64,000 nt of DNA from CAWELS01 sp964468205 (GCA_964468205.1 CAYXVG010000031.1:1-64000), one strand, 5' to 3'; shown: positions 28,226 through 37,730, counted from the stretch's first letter. Numbers and translations are program-made. The notes: generated by a model from the letters alone, not told the origin.

Positions 28226-29707
28226 ATGAAAATCCGTTGGATAGTTCTTCTGTCGCTGGTCTCCGCCGTTTGCCTTCCGGCGCGGGGCCAAGACCGTCCC
28301 AACATCATATTCATGTTTTCCGACGATCACACCTGGCAGGCCGTCGGCGCCTATAGAGGCTTTGTGAGTTCGGTGAACCCCACTCCGAACCTTGATCGCT
28401 TGGCTTCCCAAGGAGTTCTCTTCCGCAACGCCTTCGTCACGAACTCGATCTGTGCGCCCAGCCGGGCGGTTGTGCTCACGGGCAAGTACAGCCACATTAA
28501 CGGTCACCGGGACAACCTGAGCACATTCGATGGTAGCCAACAGACGTTTCCCAAACTGCTGCAAAAGGCCGGCTATCAAACGGCGATTATTGGCAAGTGG
28601 CACTTAAAGAGCGAGCCCACGGGATTCGACCACTGGAGCGTGCTCATCGGCCAGGGGCCCTACTACGATCCACCGATGCGCACCCCCGGCGGCATCGTGA
28701 AACACAAGGGCTATACCACCGAAGTGATCGCGGACCAGGTGCACGAGTGGCTCGAAAACGAACGCGACCCGGAGCGGCCATTTTTGCTGATGTACCAGCA
28801 TAAGGCCGCGCACTCGAGCTTTACACCGGGACCGCGGCAGTTCGAACGCTACACCGATGGCGAAATCCCGGAACCCCCCACGCTTTTCGACAATCATGAT
28901 GGACTTGGCACCGCCGCCCAAATGGCAACGTGCGATATCGAATTCCACTTACAGCCGGACGTACTGGCGCTTACCGGCCCGCCGCCCGAGTTGGACAACG
29001 CCAGCGCGGCGGTCTGGAACCGTACCTTCGGGGCCGAAAACCGCGAGTACCGCGAGGGAGAGCTTGGCCGCGAAGCGCGAATTCGCTGGCGCTACCAGCG
29101 CTACATTAAGAACTACCTGCGCACGGTGGCCGGCATTGACGACAGCGTCGGACGCTTGATGAAGTATCTGGACGAGAGCGGCCTGGCCGAAAATACGGTG
29201 GTCATCTATACCTCCGACCAGGGCTTCTATCTTGGGGAGCACGGCTGGTACGACAAGCGCTTCATGTACGAGGAGTCGCTGCGCATCCCGCTCATCGTGC
29301 GTTGGCCGACAGGAATCGAGGCCGGCCGGGTGGAAAACCGGATGGCTCTGAACCTCGACTTCGCGCCAACTCTTCTGGAGCTGGCGGGCGCGGACATCCC
29401 GGCGGACATGCAAGGTGCGAGCCTGGTCCCGCTGCTTAAGGGCGCGCCGGCGCCGGGCTGGCGCGACGCAATTTATTACCACTATTACGAGTTTCCGAGC
29501 TGGTGCTACATCATCCCGCACGATGGTGTGCGCACGGCGCGCCACAAGCTGATCCATTACTACACGTACCGGGAGTGGGAGCTGTTTGATCTCGTGAATG
29601 ATCCGGACGAGATGCGCAGCGTCTATGGCGATCCGGCCTATGCCGAAGTCGTCGGTGATCTTGAGCGGCGGCTGAGTTCCATGCGCTCCTACTTCGGAGT
29701 GGATTAA
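28226..29707 (+). CDS. Secreted sulfatase
   Basis: 493 residues with a Sec-type signal (KIRWIVLLSLVSAVCLPARGQ). Sulfatase features run in order: metal-binding IIFMFSDDHTW, formylglycine motif CAPSR with Cys76, GKYSHINGH, GKWHLK, and TSDQGFYLGEHGWYDKRFMYEE, which is typical of the choline-sulfatase/heparan-sulfatase-like subgroup with a DUF4976-type C-terminus (HYYTYREWELFDLVNDPDE). It probably acts in the periplasm on sulfated glycans. The next sulfatase follows 39 bp later on the same strand, so the two may be co-expressed, but the second has its own -10-like box. Confidence 0.9.
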   Translation: MKIRWIVLLSLVSAVCLPARGQDRPNIIFMFSDDHTWQAVGAYRGFVSSVNPTPNLDRLASQGVLFRNAFVTNSICAPSRAVVLTGKYSHINGHRDNLSTFDGSQQTFPKLLQKAGYQTAIIGKWHLKSEPTGFDHWSVLIGQGPYYDPPMRTPGGIVKHKGYTTEVIADQVHEWLENERDPERPFLLMYQHKAAHSSFTPGPRQFERYTDGEIPEPPTLFDNHDGLGTAAQMATCDIEFHLQPDVLALTGPPPELDNASAAVWNRTFGAENREYREGELGREARIRWRYQRYIKNYLRTVAGIDDSVGRLMKYLDESGLAENTVVIYTSDQGFYLGEHGWYDKRFMYEESLRIPLIVRWPTGIEAGRVENRMALNLDFAPTLLELAGADIPADMQGASLVPLLKGAPAPGWRDAIYYHYYEFPSWCYIIPHDGVRTARHKLIHYYTYREWELFDLVNDPDEMRSVYGDPAYAEVVGDLERRLSSMRSYFGVD

Positions 29708-29746
29708 CGGTTCCGCCTACGCGAAGGCGGGACGATATACTCGACG

Positions 29747-31096
29747 GTGAAGATGGTGAATCGAAGACTTTTCGCTTCCTTGGCCGTCGCCCTGCTTGCG
29801 TCATCCGCGTGGGGTGAGCGCCTTAACGTGGTTCTCATCATGGCCGATGACGTCGGCTACGAGTGCTTCACTCCGTACGGCAGCAAGCAATACAAGACAC
29901 CGGTACTGGACAAGCTGGCCGACACCGGCGTGAAATTCACTCACGCCTACTCGACGCCCCTTTGCACCCCGACGCGCGTTGCGCTGATGACCGGGAAAAG
30001 CAGTGTCCGCAACTACGCCGACTTCGGCACGCTAGTTCCGGGAGAGTATACCTTCGTTGATCTCTTCCGGGAGGCGGGATACGCCACAGCCGCGGCCGGC
30101 AAGTGGCAACTCCAGGGAAGTGGCAAAGTGCAGGGAGTTCCACCGGGCGAGGCCGGGTTCGATACCTACTGCCTTTGGAACACTCCAATCACCGAACGGC
30201 GGCGCTACTGGAATCCATCGCTCGACCGCAACGGGGAGATCATGGACGTAGCCGAAGACGCCTACGGACCGGACATATTCACAGAGTTCCTGATCGACTT
30301 CATCGAAGAGAACCGCGAACGGCCGTTTTTTGCCTACTATCCGATGGCGCTGGTACATTCACCGTTTGTCCCGACGCCCGACTCAGCGGATCGGAACTCG
30401 AAGGACGAACAGCGGAACTTCGAGGACATGGTGGCCTATACCGACAAGATCGTTGGAGGGTTCAAGGAGGCTCTCGACCGCCTTGGACTGAGACAGAAGA
30501 CAGTCCTGATCTTCACCGCCGACAACGGCACGCATCACAATCTGCGCTCCCGCCTTGACGGCCGGACCATCCGCGGCGACAAAGGAGCGGCCACTGACGC
30601 CGGCACGCATGTGCCGCTGATCGTGAACGGTCCGGGCATCGTCGCTGGGGGACGGGTGGTCGACGACTTGATCCACTTCGCTGACTTTCTGCCAACGCTG
30701 GCCGAGATGGCGGGCACGAGCTTGCCGTCCGAAACGGCAATCGACGGACGCAGTTTTTGGCCACAGCTTCGGGGCGCGACAGGGTCTCCCCGCGAAACCC
30801 ACTTCACGTACTACTTCCCGCGGCCCTATGCCGAGAAATTTGCGACTCCTTACCAGCACCCGGAGATCAGCTACGCCCGCGATCAGCGGTATAAGCTCTA
30901 TGGGGACGGTCGTTTGTTCGACCTTGCCGCGGACCCCGATGAGCAGCGGCCGGTGCGTCCCGGCGCCGAAACCGAAGCCGCCGCGGCCGCCCGCCAGAAG
31001 CTCCAGAAAACGATCGACGCCATGCCAGCTCACGGGGAACTGATTCCGAAAGAGCAGTGGGAACGTTCGCAGGGCGCGCCCATTCCAGTCTGGTAG
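29747..31096 (+). CDS. Exported sulfatase with CTPTR active-site motif
   Basis: 449 residues if read from GTG 29747; ATG at 29753 is an equally good start. The signal is NRRLFASLAVALLASSAWGE. Metal motif VVLIMADDVGYE; active site PLCTPTRVALMTG with Cys73 (position +3 Thr instead of Ser, seen in a known sulfatase subgroup); GKWQL; TADNGTHH. A TATACT box at 29736-29741 lies just before the start codon. The product should need formylglycine maturation. Directly downstream lies an exported RidA-like gene, making a sulfatase-sulfatase-RidA run. Confidence 0.88.
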   Translation: MKMVNRRLFASLAVALLASSAWGERLNVVLIMADDVGYECFTPYGSKQYKTPVLDKLADTGVKFTHAYSTPLCTPTRVALMTGKSSVRNYADFGTLVPGEYTFVDLFREAGYATAAAGKWQLQGSGKVQGVPPGEAGFDTYCLWNTPITERRRYWNPSLDRNGEIMDVAEDAYGPDIFTEFLIDFIEENRERPFFAYYPMALVHSPFVPTPDSADRNSKDEQRNFEDMVAYTDKIVGGFKEALDRLGLRQKTVLIFTADNGTHHNLRSRLDGRTIRGDKGAATDAGTHVPLIVNGPGIVAGGRVVDDLIHFADFLPTLAEMAGTSLPSETAIDGRSFWPQLRGATGSPRETHFTYYFPRPYAEKFATPYQHPEISYARDQRYKLYGDGRLFDLAADPDEQRPVRPGAETEAAAAARQKLQKTIDAMPAHGELIPKEQWERSQGAPIPVW

Positions 31097-31162
31097 AGTT
31101 GGTCGCGTGTTTACCGGATTCCCGGGCGTTCCTGTGCCATACTCGATTCCATTGGAGCCAAG

Positions 31163-31627
31163 ATGACTACCCCGAAGAAAGTCTTATCCGTTTCAATCCT
31201 CGCGACCGGTCTAGCGGCCCTGCTCTGGGCGAGTTTCGCGGCCGGGCAGGCATCCACGGCACGGCGGTACATTCCCGGAAACAATCCCGATCTCCCATTC
31301 AGCCAGGCCGTGCAGAACGGCGACACACTCTATCTTTCGGGCGACGGCGTCCTGGATCCGGCCACGAACAAGCCCTACGCCGATCCGGCCAAGGAAGCCG
31401 AGGAGATGCTCAACAGCTTCGAGCGCACCCTCGCCAAGGCCGGAATGACCATGGACGACCTAGTCTACGTCACGATCTACTGTTCTGACCTGTCGCTTTA
31501 CCAGACCTTCAATAACGTCTACCGTAGCCGCTTCGAGAAGGAGTTCCCTGCCCGGGCCTTCATCGGTGCCGGCGATCTCCTGTTCGGAATGCGTTTCGAA
31601 ATACAGGGAATTGCCGTCAGACGTTAG
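31163..31627 (+). CDS. Exported RidA (YjgF/UK114) family protein
   Basis: 154 residues: a signal peptide (LSVSILATGLAALLWASFAAGQ) followed by a full RidA domain. Landmarks are GDTLYLSGDG near the start, AEEMLNSFERTLAKAGMTMDDLVYVTIY in the middle, and PARAFIGAGDL near the end with the family Arg. Standard RidA hydrolyses reactive enamines and imines in the cytoplasm, so an exported version must act on something else. A GGAGCC site precedes the ATG and a CATACT -10-like box lies at 31138-31143. Follows two sulfatase genes by 66 bp. Confidence 0.85.
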   Translation: MTTPKKVLSVSILATGLAALLWASFAAGQASTARRYIPGNNPDLPFSQAVQNGDTLYLSGDGVLDPATNKPYADPAKEAEEMLNSFERTLAKAGMTMDDLVYVTIYCSDLSLYQTFNNVYRSRFEKEFPARAFIGAGDLLFGMRFEIQGIAVRR

Positions 31628-32257
31628 GCAACCACAGCCTGAAGACAGTTGATAGGGGTACAACTCAAGACGTGGTATGCGGCTGAAGTCAACAGAAGCA
31701 TGTGCCGGGTCAGAGCCAGTTATAGGCCCGGCGGGCGCGGTGAACTTCGATTTCTGGTTGTCTCGGTCCCACCGATGTATCTCGACATACGCCTTGACCA
31801 TCTACTCTTCCACCGAGCGCACAAGCGTACCGAGCGCATACGCGCTGCCCTCAATATCGTTTCCACCGGTGCGGAGATTCGTCTTGCAACCGCGCCGACG
31901 ACTACATCGCGGGGCGTTCGGCGTTTTGCCGCAACACGATCGTGCCTTGAGCCGGCCCGTCGAAGACTCAGATACAGGCTTTCTGGTTCGCTTCAATGGA
32001 CAAAGCGACGGTCAATTGCAGGCTTTGGGCTTAGCGGGCAATCCAACATCGGCGGCCACGCACGATCCAGGAAACTGCGCCCGCAGCTTCGACTCGCTCA
32101 GCGTTCATGAATACTGGAACAACCCACGAAATACGAAGAAGGGAATACTCTCTCAACCTCGGCAGGCAAGAACAGGCCGAGTCGGTGGCGGAATAGTCCC
32201 CATATCGTGGCAACGACCTGAGACGACCGTGAACTTTGCCGCTTCGCCCGCCGTGCG
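31628..32257. other. 630 bp without a supported gene
   Basis: Open frames of 60-215 codons exist on both strands but overlap each other, lack ribosome-binding sites and show no family motif. The stretch lies between the RidA gene and the aldo/keto reductase stop codon. It may be decayed coding sequence, as other broken genes lie nearby, but I could not identify any ancestor. Confidence 0.45.
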
Positions 32258-33289
32258 TCAGCGGACATGCTTTGCGGGCGGATTGCGATCCCCGGCGAAT
32301 TTCTGCTGGTGCCAGTACGGGTAGCTGAGCGGAACTGCGCTGGCGTCGTCAAGGCTTTTTACTTCGGCATCCGTGAGGATCCAGGTGGCGGCGGCCAGAT
32401 TGTCGGCGAGTTGCTGCTCGTTACGCGCACCGATGACCACGGTGTCGACACCGGGCTTGCGGGTCAGCCAGTTAAGCGCGACCTGCGCGATGGAGACTCC
32501 GCGGTTGTCGGCGATTTCCTCCAGTGCGTCGACGATCCGATAAAGCCGTTCCTGATCAATGGGTCCGGGCGCATCCAATGTGTTCAGGCGCGATTCCTCG
32601 GGCTTGGGCTGACCTCGCCGGAATTTGCCGGACAGGAGACCGGCCTGCAAGGGGCTCCAAGCCATGATTCCAATCTTTTGATCGACGCCCGCGGGAACCA
32701 GTTCTTGTTCAGCGTCGCGAGCAATCAACGAATAGTTAATCTGTTGTGAAATGTAGCGCGCGCTGCCCAGCCTGTCGGAAACACCAAGCGCCTTTAACAG
32801 GTGCCACCCCGAGTAGTTGGAGCAGCCAATATAGCGCACCTTGCCCGAGCGGATGAGATCGTCAAAGGCAGTGAGCGTTTCATCAAGCGGGGTGAGCGAA
32901 TCAAAGCTGTGCGCTTGGTACAGGTCAATGTAATCGGTACCCAGGCGGCTAAGGCTATCCTCGCAGGCTTCGACGATATGGCGCCGGGAGAGCCCAACCT
33001 TATTAACGCCGGGTTCCAGACGCATGAAGACTTTCGTCGCAAGGATAATGTCCTTGCGATGCGCTCCCAATGCTGCGCCGAGGATTTCCTCCGATTTGCC
33101 GAACGAATACATGTCGGCGGTATCGAAAAGATTGACGCCTGCATCGATGCACACTTCAACAAGGCGGCGTGCCTCCTCAACCTGCACTTGGCCCATAGCC
33201 GCGAAGCGGCCTTTGCCGCCAAGAGTCATCGTGCCAAAACTGACAACGGAGACTTCAAGTCCGCTAGCACCCAAAAATCGATATTCCAC
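32258..33289 (-). CDS. Aldo/keto reductase
   Basis: 343 residues, a full-length NADPH-dependent (beta/alpha)8 aldo/keto reductase. The catalytic tetrad is visible: Asp56 and Tyr61 (NLFDTADMYSFG), Lys86 (ILATKVF) and His127 (LYQAHSFD). The VSVVSFGTMTLGG opening, IGCSNYSGWHL, QINYSLIARDAE and C-terminal VIGARNEQQLADN are typical of the group resembling YajO and yeast YPL088w-type reductases. The substrate is unknown; sugar or xenobiotic carbonyls are common. No signal peptide, so it is cytoplasmic. Apparently monocistronic. Confidence 0.9.
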   Translation of the reverse strand: MEYRFLGASGLEVSVVSFGTMTLGGKGRFAAMGQVQVEEARRLVEVCIDAGVNLFDTADMYSFGKSEEILGAALGAHRKDIILATKVFMRLEPGVNKVGLSRRHIVEACEDSLSRLGTDYIDLYQAHSFDSLTPLDETLTAFDDLIRSGKVRYIGCSNYSGWHLLKALGVSDRLGSARYISQQINYSLIARDAEQELVPAGVDQKIGIMAWSPLQAGLLSGKFRRGQPKPEESRLNTLDAPGPIDQERLYRIVDALEEIADNRGVSIAQVALNWLTRKPGVDTVVIGARNEQQLADNLAAATWILTDAEVKSLDDASAVPLSYPYWHQQKFAGDRNPPAKHVR

Positions 33290-33639
33290 AGTTGATCTCC
33301 CGAAATCCAGGATAGCAACGGCTGGCCGCAGTGGCCGACAGCAGCCCTCCGATGCCAGAACTGGCAGTTCCGCTGAAGGCGGCGCCAGATCATCCCCCCG
33401 GGTCGCGGCAATGCTCTATCAAGGCAACGCTCAACTCAGCCAAAATCGCGCATCAAATGGCTACGGTCCGAAAGCGGGTAGATTCCTCTGTGAATGAAAG
33501 ACAACTTGCGGTTAAAGCCGCCTGAAGAATCTCAGTGGCGTTCTTTGGGCGCAGCAGCAACGCTGGACAGATGCCAAGCACTAGTTCTATATACCGAACA
33601 CTCCGGGGTCGGTTCGGGAAGAGCCCCCGCCGGAAAGTG

Positions 33640-33713
33640 TGGATCCCCGGCGTGGACTCGAACCACGATTCTCGGCTCCAAAGGCCGGTGTCCTACCATT
33701 GGACGACCGGGGA
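33640..33713 (-). tRNA. tRNA-Gln (anticodon TTG)
   Basis: On the minus strand, acceptor TCCCCGG (33713-33707) pairs with CCGGGGA (33650-33644), followed by discriminator T and an encoded CCA. D arm GTCC/GGAC, anticodon loop CTTTGGA giving TTG, variable GAAT, and T arm CGTGG-TTCGAGT-CCACG are all in place. One C-A mismatch closes the anticodon stem. Length 74 nt with CCA. Confidence 0.93.
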
Positions 33714-33736
33714 TCTCGAGGCGACCGCCTCCATGA

Positions 33737-35313
33737 TTATTCTAGCATCGAGTCTGTGGCCCGGAGAAGCGAGTGGCGGCTCTGCTCCGCTAGCCAAGAC
33801 GCCCGTGCGGCATCTTCATGAGGAATGATGGGGTGGGGTGTTTTCACCCTACCGGGCGCGCGGAACTGTGGGCAGGCGGTTTCGTCCGCCCCAATCTCAG
33901 CTTCGGCCCTTGCCAAGTGGCGTTCCAGCCGGGCGGCCACATCGGGATGCCGGGCTGAGACGTCATCTCGCTCGCCAATGTCCTCATCTAGGTTGTATAG
34001 CGCGCCGGTGGTGCAGAAGAGCTTCCAAGGTCCGGAGCGAACGGCTTTCAGTCTATGACCCTTGTAGTAGAACAATGCATCATGAGACGTGGCAGCCCCA
34101 GGCCGGCCCAGCAGAATATCCGAAATGTCGCGGCCGTCAATCACCCGGCCCGACGGAACCTCGGCGCCGCTGAGGCGGGCGAAGGTCGGCAACAGGTCCG
34201 TCACGGAAGCAATCTCATCGGAGATCGTGCCCGCCGGAATCCGTCCTGGCCACCAAGCCACCGTTGGCTCGCGCATACCGCCCTCCCAAGTGGATCCCTT
34301 GCCGCCGCGCAGCGGGAGGTTCACGCAACCCCGCGCTCCGCCGTTGTCGGAGGTGAAGAGGACAAGCGTCCGGGAATCCAGTTGGAGTTCCTCAACGGTC
34401 CACAGGATCTCGCCAGCGCTCCAGTCGATCTCGGCGATCTGAGCCCGCGTGCGCCACGCCAGTCAGTGCCGAACGGGTTCGTCTAAACGGCTTCCCAGCC
34501 AATCCCGGCGGCGTCATTCTCGGGATCGCGGGTCTCCCCGATGAACTTCCGTCGGGCGCCGCGAGGATGGTGAACATAAGCATGCGGCAGGTTGAGGAAA
34601 AACGGTTCATCGGCGTTGCGATCGAGAATGTCCACGGCCAATTCTGTGAAGAGGCGGCACACCTGAGACTGGTCGTCCATGTCCTTGACCCGTCCGGTCA
34701 CCTTATTGCCGCGCAGCAACGGGAGCGGAGGGAAACGGAATTCGTCCTGCCGCGGATGGTATTCCCACATAGCGTTTGAATAAGGAATGCCGAAGTACTC
34801 GTCAAAGCCATGCTGCGGGGGAAGGAATTCCGGCCGATCCCCGAGATGCCATTTCCCGAAGGCGCCGGTGCGGTAGCCCTGCGACCGCAAAACTTCGGCG
34901 ATGGTCACCTCGTCCGGATTTAATCCTCATGGCGCGGCTGGAAAAAGGGTGTCGTCATATGCGCCTGTGGCGAGGCCGACGCGTTTGGCATAAGAACCGG
35001 TCATCAGAGCGGCGCGTGATGGAGGGCATAGCGGCGCGCCGGCATAAAAGGCGGTGAGACGTATCCCTTCAGCGGCCATGCGATCCAGATTTGGCGTCGC
35101 GTTAATCCTGGACCCGAAGGGGGCGATGTCACCGTATCCCAGGTCGTCGATAAGGATGACGACGAAGTTCGGGCTTTCAAACGAGCGGCCTCCGGTGCAA
35201 GAGATGAACGCGGAACTTAGGAGCCCGGTTAATATCACCTGTATGATCGCTGCGTTCAGGTTTGACACCGCGCCCCCGCCTCCGTTGACGGCCACCGCAT
35301 GACGTCGCGGCAT
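33737..35313 (-). pseudogene. Sulfatase pseudogene (two nonsense codons, one frameshift)
   Basis: A complete sulfatase can be followed across three pieces. The N-terminus has a hydrophobic signal ending in FISC, metal motif VVILIDDLGYG and active site CPPSR. A TGA at 34927-34929 interrupts 'LFPAAP*GLNPDEVTIAEVL'; CGA would restore Arg. The middle piece (GAFGKWHLGDRPEFLP, ADEPFFLNLPHAYVHHP) ends at a TAG at 34483-34485. A single-base deletion near 34441-34455 then shifts the frame before EIDWSAGEILW and FTSDNGGARG. The last piece (WEGGMREPTVAWWPG to the stop at 33737) is intact. The start is uncertain: an ATG at 35313 or a GTG at 35268. Confidence 0.88.
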
Positions 35314-35355
35314 TGGCAATGGTCTCGCATTCCCGCTCAAATCTCTCGTGTCCAA

Positions 35356-35385
35356 TTGAACCGCCGTCGTAATACAGACTATATT
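35356..35385 (+). promoter_or_regulatory. Sigma70-like promoter of the HEAT-sulfatase gene
   Basis: TTGAAC (35356-35361) and TATATT (35380-35385) are separated by 18 bp. The GTG start at 35393 lies 7 nt after the -10 box, with no room for a ribosome-binding site and no other in-frame start nearby, so the mRNA is probably leaderless. Confidence 0.5.
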
Positions 35386-35392
35386 CGATGAC

Positions 35393-37246
35393 GTGGAACA
35401 AACCAAGCCGCTAACCCGCCGCGACTTTGGCGCGGCCGTCCTCATGGCCACCGGGATGGCTGCATGCAGCCGCAGTCCAGTGCTTCCCAACGTGCTCTGG
35501 ATCACCAGCGAAGACAACGGGCCCTTTCTTGGCTGCTACGGCGATTCTTACGCCAGCACTCCCAACCTGGACCAGATGGCGGCGGAGGGTATTCTCTACG
35601 AAAACGTCTTCGCTACCTACCCGGTCTGCGCCCCGTCCCGATGTTCGCTAATCACCGGCATGTACCCGCAATCTCTTGGGACCGGCCACATGCGAAGTCA
35701 CGTCACACTGCCCTGGCACGTTCGCATGTTCCCCGCCCTGCTGCGGGAAGCAGGATATTACTGCACCAACAACTCGAAGGAGGATTACAACACTGCCACG
35801 CCCGAAGACGTCTGGGACGAGTCGAGCCGAGAAGCAACGTACCGCAACCGGACTGACGGCCAGCCGTTCTTCCACGTTCAAAACTTCACGACAACTCACG
35901 AAAGCTCCCTATTTGAGCAGCACGAACCCCGGCACGATCCCGCCCGGGCCGCTTTGCCCCCATATCATCCCGACACCGCCCAATTCCGGAGCGATTGGGC
36001 GCAGTATTACGACCACATCTCCCGCCTTGACGAGCAGGTTGGCGAGGTTCTTGCTCAACTGGAGGCCGATGGCGAGGCCGGCAACACCATCGTTTTCTAC
36101 TTCTCCGATCACGGCGGAATCCTGCCGCGCACGAAGCGCTTTGTCCACGACTCGGGGACTCGAGTGCCAATGCTCGTCCGTTTCCCAGACAGTCTGCAGG
36201 ATTTGGCGCCCGGGGCGCCGGGAACGCGGTCCGACCGCTTGGTGAGCTTCGTGGACTTCGCTCCCTCGGTCCTGAATCTTTTGGGCATTGTCGTGCCGGA
36301 CTACATGCAGGGCAGCGCCTTTCTGGGCCCCGGTCCGAGACCGCGGCGGAGCTTCGTGTTCCTGGCCCGTGACCGCATGGGCGCAAACCCAGATCTCATA
36401 CGGGCCGCACGCAACCAGCGTTTCCGATATATCAGGAACTATCTTCCTTGCGTGCCTCGATGCCAGTACAGCGACTACCAGGTTGGGATTCCTTCGTGGC
36501 AGGAGATCTGGAAGCTGTATGAAAGCGGAAAACTCAACAAGACCCAGCAGATGATGTTTGAACCGCAGCCGGCGGAAGAACTGTACGACACCTCCGCCGA
36601 CCCCCACGAGGTCATCAACCTTGCCGGGAGACCCGAGTTCGAGGATACGATCCAGGAACTCCGCAACGCGCACATCGAGCACACACTGCGCATTCGGGAC
36701 ACCGGATTCGTTCCCGAGATTGAGATGCACCGGCTGATTGCAGATGCTACTCCGTTCGAGTTCGCCCAGGACCACGAACGGTATCCGCTCAAGACCATTC
36801 TGAAACTCGTGGATCTAATTTCGGAGCGCGACACAACCAACCTTCCCGTACTATCGCGATATCTCTCCGATTCCAACACCGTCATCCAGTATTGGGCGGC
36901 GGTGGGCTGCCGTCTGCTTGAAGAGCAGGCGAAACCCGCGCAAGGTGCGCTGCTGGCTGCGGCAGCCGCCAGCGAGTCCGACGCTGTGCGCATGGCAGCA
37001 GCCGAAGCGCTGGTATGGATAGGCGAGGAATCAGAGGGATTGCGAGTTCTGACTGGATATCTCGACAACCCACGCGAATGGGTACGCTTTACCGCAGCCA
37101 ACTACCTGGCCTGGCTCGGCCCCAAGGCGGCTCCCGCCACGGAGTCGCTGAAGGCTTTCTTGACGTTAGAGACTGAACGCTACCCGCAACTGGCGGCCGA
37201 ACATGCGCTGAAGCGCCTGGCCGGCGAACTTACTCCTCCTGAATGA
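35393..37246 (+). CDS. Sulfatase with C-terminal HEAT-like repeats
   Basis: 617 residues from a GTG start. A Tat-type signal (LTRRDFGAAVLMATGMAAC) may also be lipidated at Cys25. Sulfatase domain: LWITSEDNGPFLGCYG, active site CAPSR with Cys79, GYYCTNNSKEDYN, FYFSDHGGILPR. After about residue 455 the sulfatase domain ends, and some 150 residues form alpha-helical pairs with HEAT-repeat character (IQYWAAVGCRLLEEQ, AVRMAAAEALVWIGEE, WVRFTAANYLAWLG). The gene overlaps the convergent PepSY-like gene by 17 bp. HEAT-like repeats usually bind proteins; the partner is unknown. Confidence 0.88.
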   Translation: MEQTKPLTRRDFGAAVLMATGMAACSRSPVLPNVLWITSEDNGPFLGCYGDSYASTPNLDQMAAEGILYENVFATYPVCAPSRCSLITGMYPQSLGTGHMRSHVTLPWHVRMFPALLREAGYYCTNNSKEDYNTATPEDVWDESSREATYRNRTDGQPFFHVQNFTTTHESSLFEQHEPRHDPARAALPPYHPDTAQFRSDWAQYYDHISRLDEQVGEVLAQLEADGEAGNTIVFYFSDHGGILPRTKRFVHDSGTRVPMLVRFPDSLQDLAPGAPGTRSDRLVSFVDFAPSVLNLLGIVVPDYMQGSAFLGPGPRPRRSFVFLARDRMGANPDLIRAARNQRFRYIRNYLPCVPRCQYSDYQVGIPSWQEIWKLYESGKLNKTQQMMFEPQPAEELYDTSADPHEVINLAGRPEFEDTIQELRNAHIEHTLRIRDTGFVPEIEMHRLIADATPFEFAQDHERYPLKTILKLVDLISERDTTNLPVLSRYLSDSNTVIQYWAAVGCRLLEEQAKPAQGALLAAAAASESDAVRMAAAEALVWIGEESEGLRVLTGYLDNPREWVRFTAANYLAWLGPKAAPATESLKAFLTLETERYPQLAAEHALKRLAGELTPPE

Positions 37247-37730
37247 TTGTCCCGGTGGCCGGGTCGACCAGAAGCAACACATCGCGGTCTTCATGATAGG
37301 CTTCCACTTGCCAGCCACCGGGCTCCAGGGTCACCCTCAGTACCGGGCCGTAGCCATTTTCCGCGAGAGACGCGAGAATTCGCGAGAGCGGCATCGTCCC
37401 CTCCGGCAACTCCGGGGTCAATAGCTTCCCCGTGTGGAGATCCACAATGATCTCGTGGCGCTCACCGTTCTTGTAAGCGTCGATTTCCCACCCCTCATTT
37501 TCCAGTTTGACCCCGATGACGGGGCCGAAACCGTTCGCTTCGACAGCGGCGAGCAGCTCATGCAGCGGTGTTGAGCCGCTCGGGAGTTCGACCTCGGGTG
37601 GATCGCCTTCCTCCTCGAAGACGCGAATGTCCGGTATTGGCTCTCGCTGCGCGCAGGAGACAATACCGAGCAGCAGCAGCACGGCTGCCCCCGGAAGCCA
37701 AGATCTGTACAAGATCGCACTCCCACTCAT
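37230..37730 (-). CDS. Lipoprotein with two PepSY-like repeats
   Basis: 166 residues. A signal with lipobox IVSC makes Cys26 the probable lipidated residue. The mature protein has two similar units. Each starts with a 'PLHELLAAVEANGFGPVIGVKLENEGWEI'-like pattern, repeated as PLSRILASLAENGYGPVLRV, and each ends with DLHTGKLL or DPATGTIIQEE. This matches the size and rhythm of PepSY domains, known as inhibitory or regulatory domains of secreted proteases. Convergent overlap of 17 bp with the upstream sulfatase gene. No protease is adjacent. Confidence 0.7.
   Translation of the reverse strand: MSGSAILYRSWLPGAAVLLLLGIVSCAQREPIPDIRVFEEEGDPPEVELPSGSTPLHELLAAVEANGFGPVIGVKLENEGWEIDAYKNGERHEIIVDLHTGKLLTPELPEGTMPLSRILASLAENGYGPVLRVTLEPGGWQVEAYHEDRDVLLLVDPATGTIIQEE

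Noticed and set aside
31649..32324. Overlapping frames of 153 and 215 codons in the gap after the RidA gene
   Set aside because: They overlap each other, have arginine/serine-rich random-like composition and no start signals, and one runs into the aldo/keto reductase gene.
33640..33713. tRNA-Gln as the attachment site of an integrated element
   Set aside because: No integrase gene and no repeat of the tRNA 3' end were seen nearby, so the idea is unsupported beyond the decayed neighbours.
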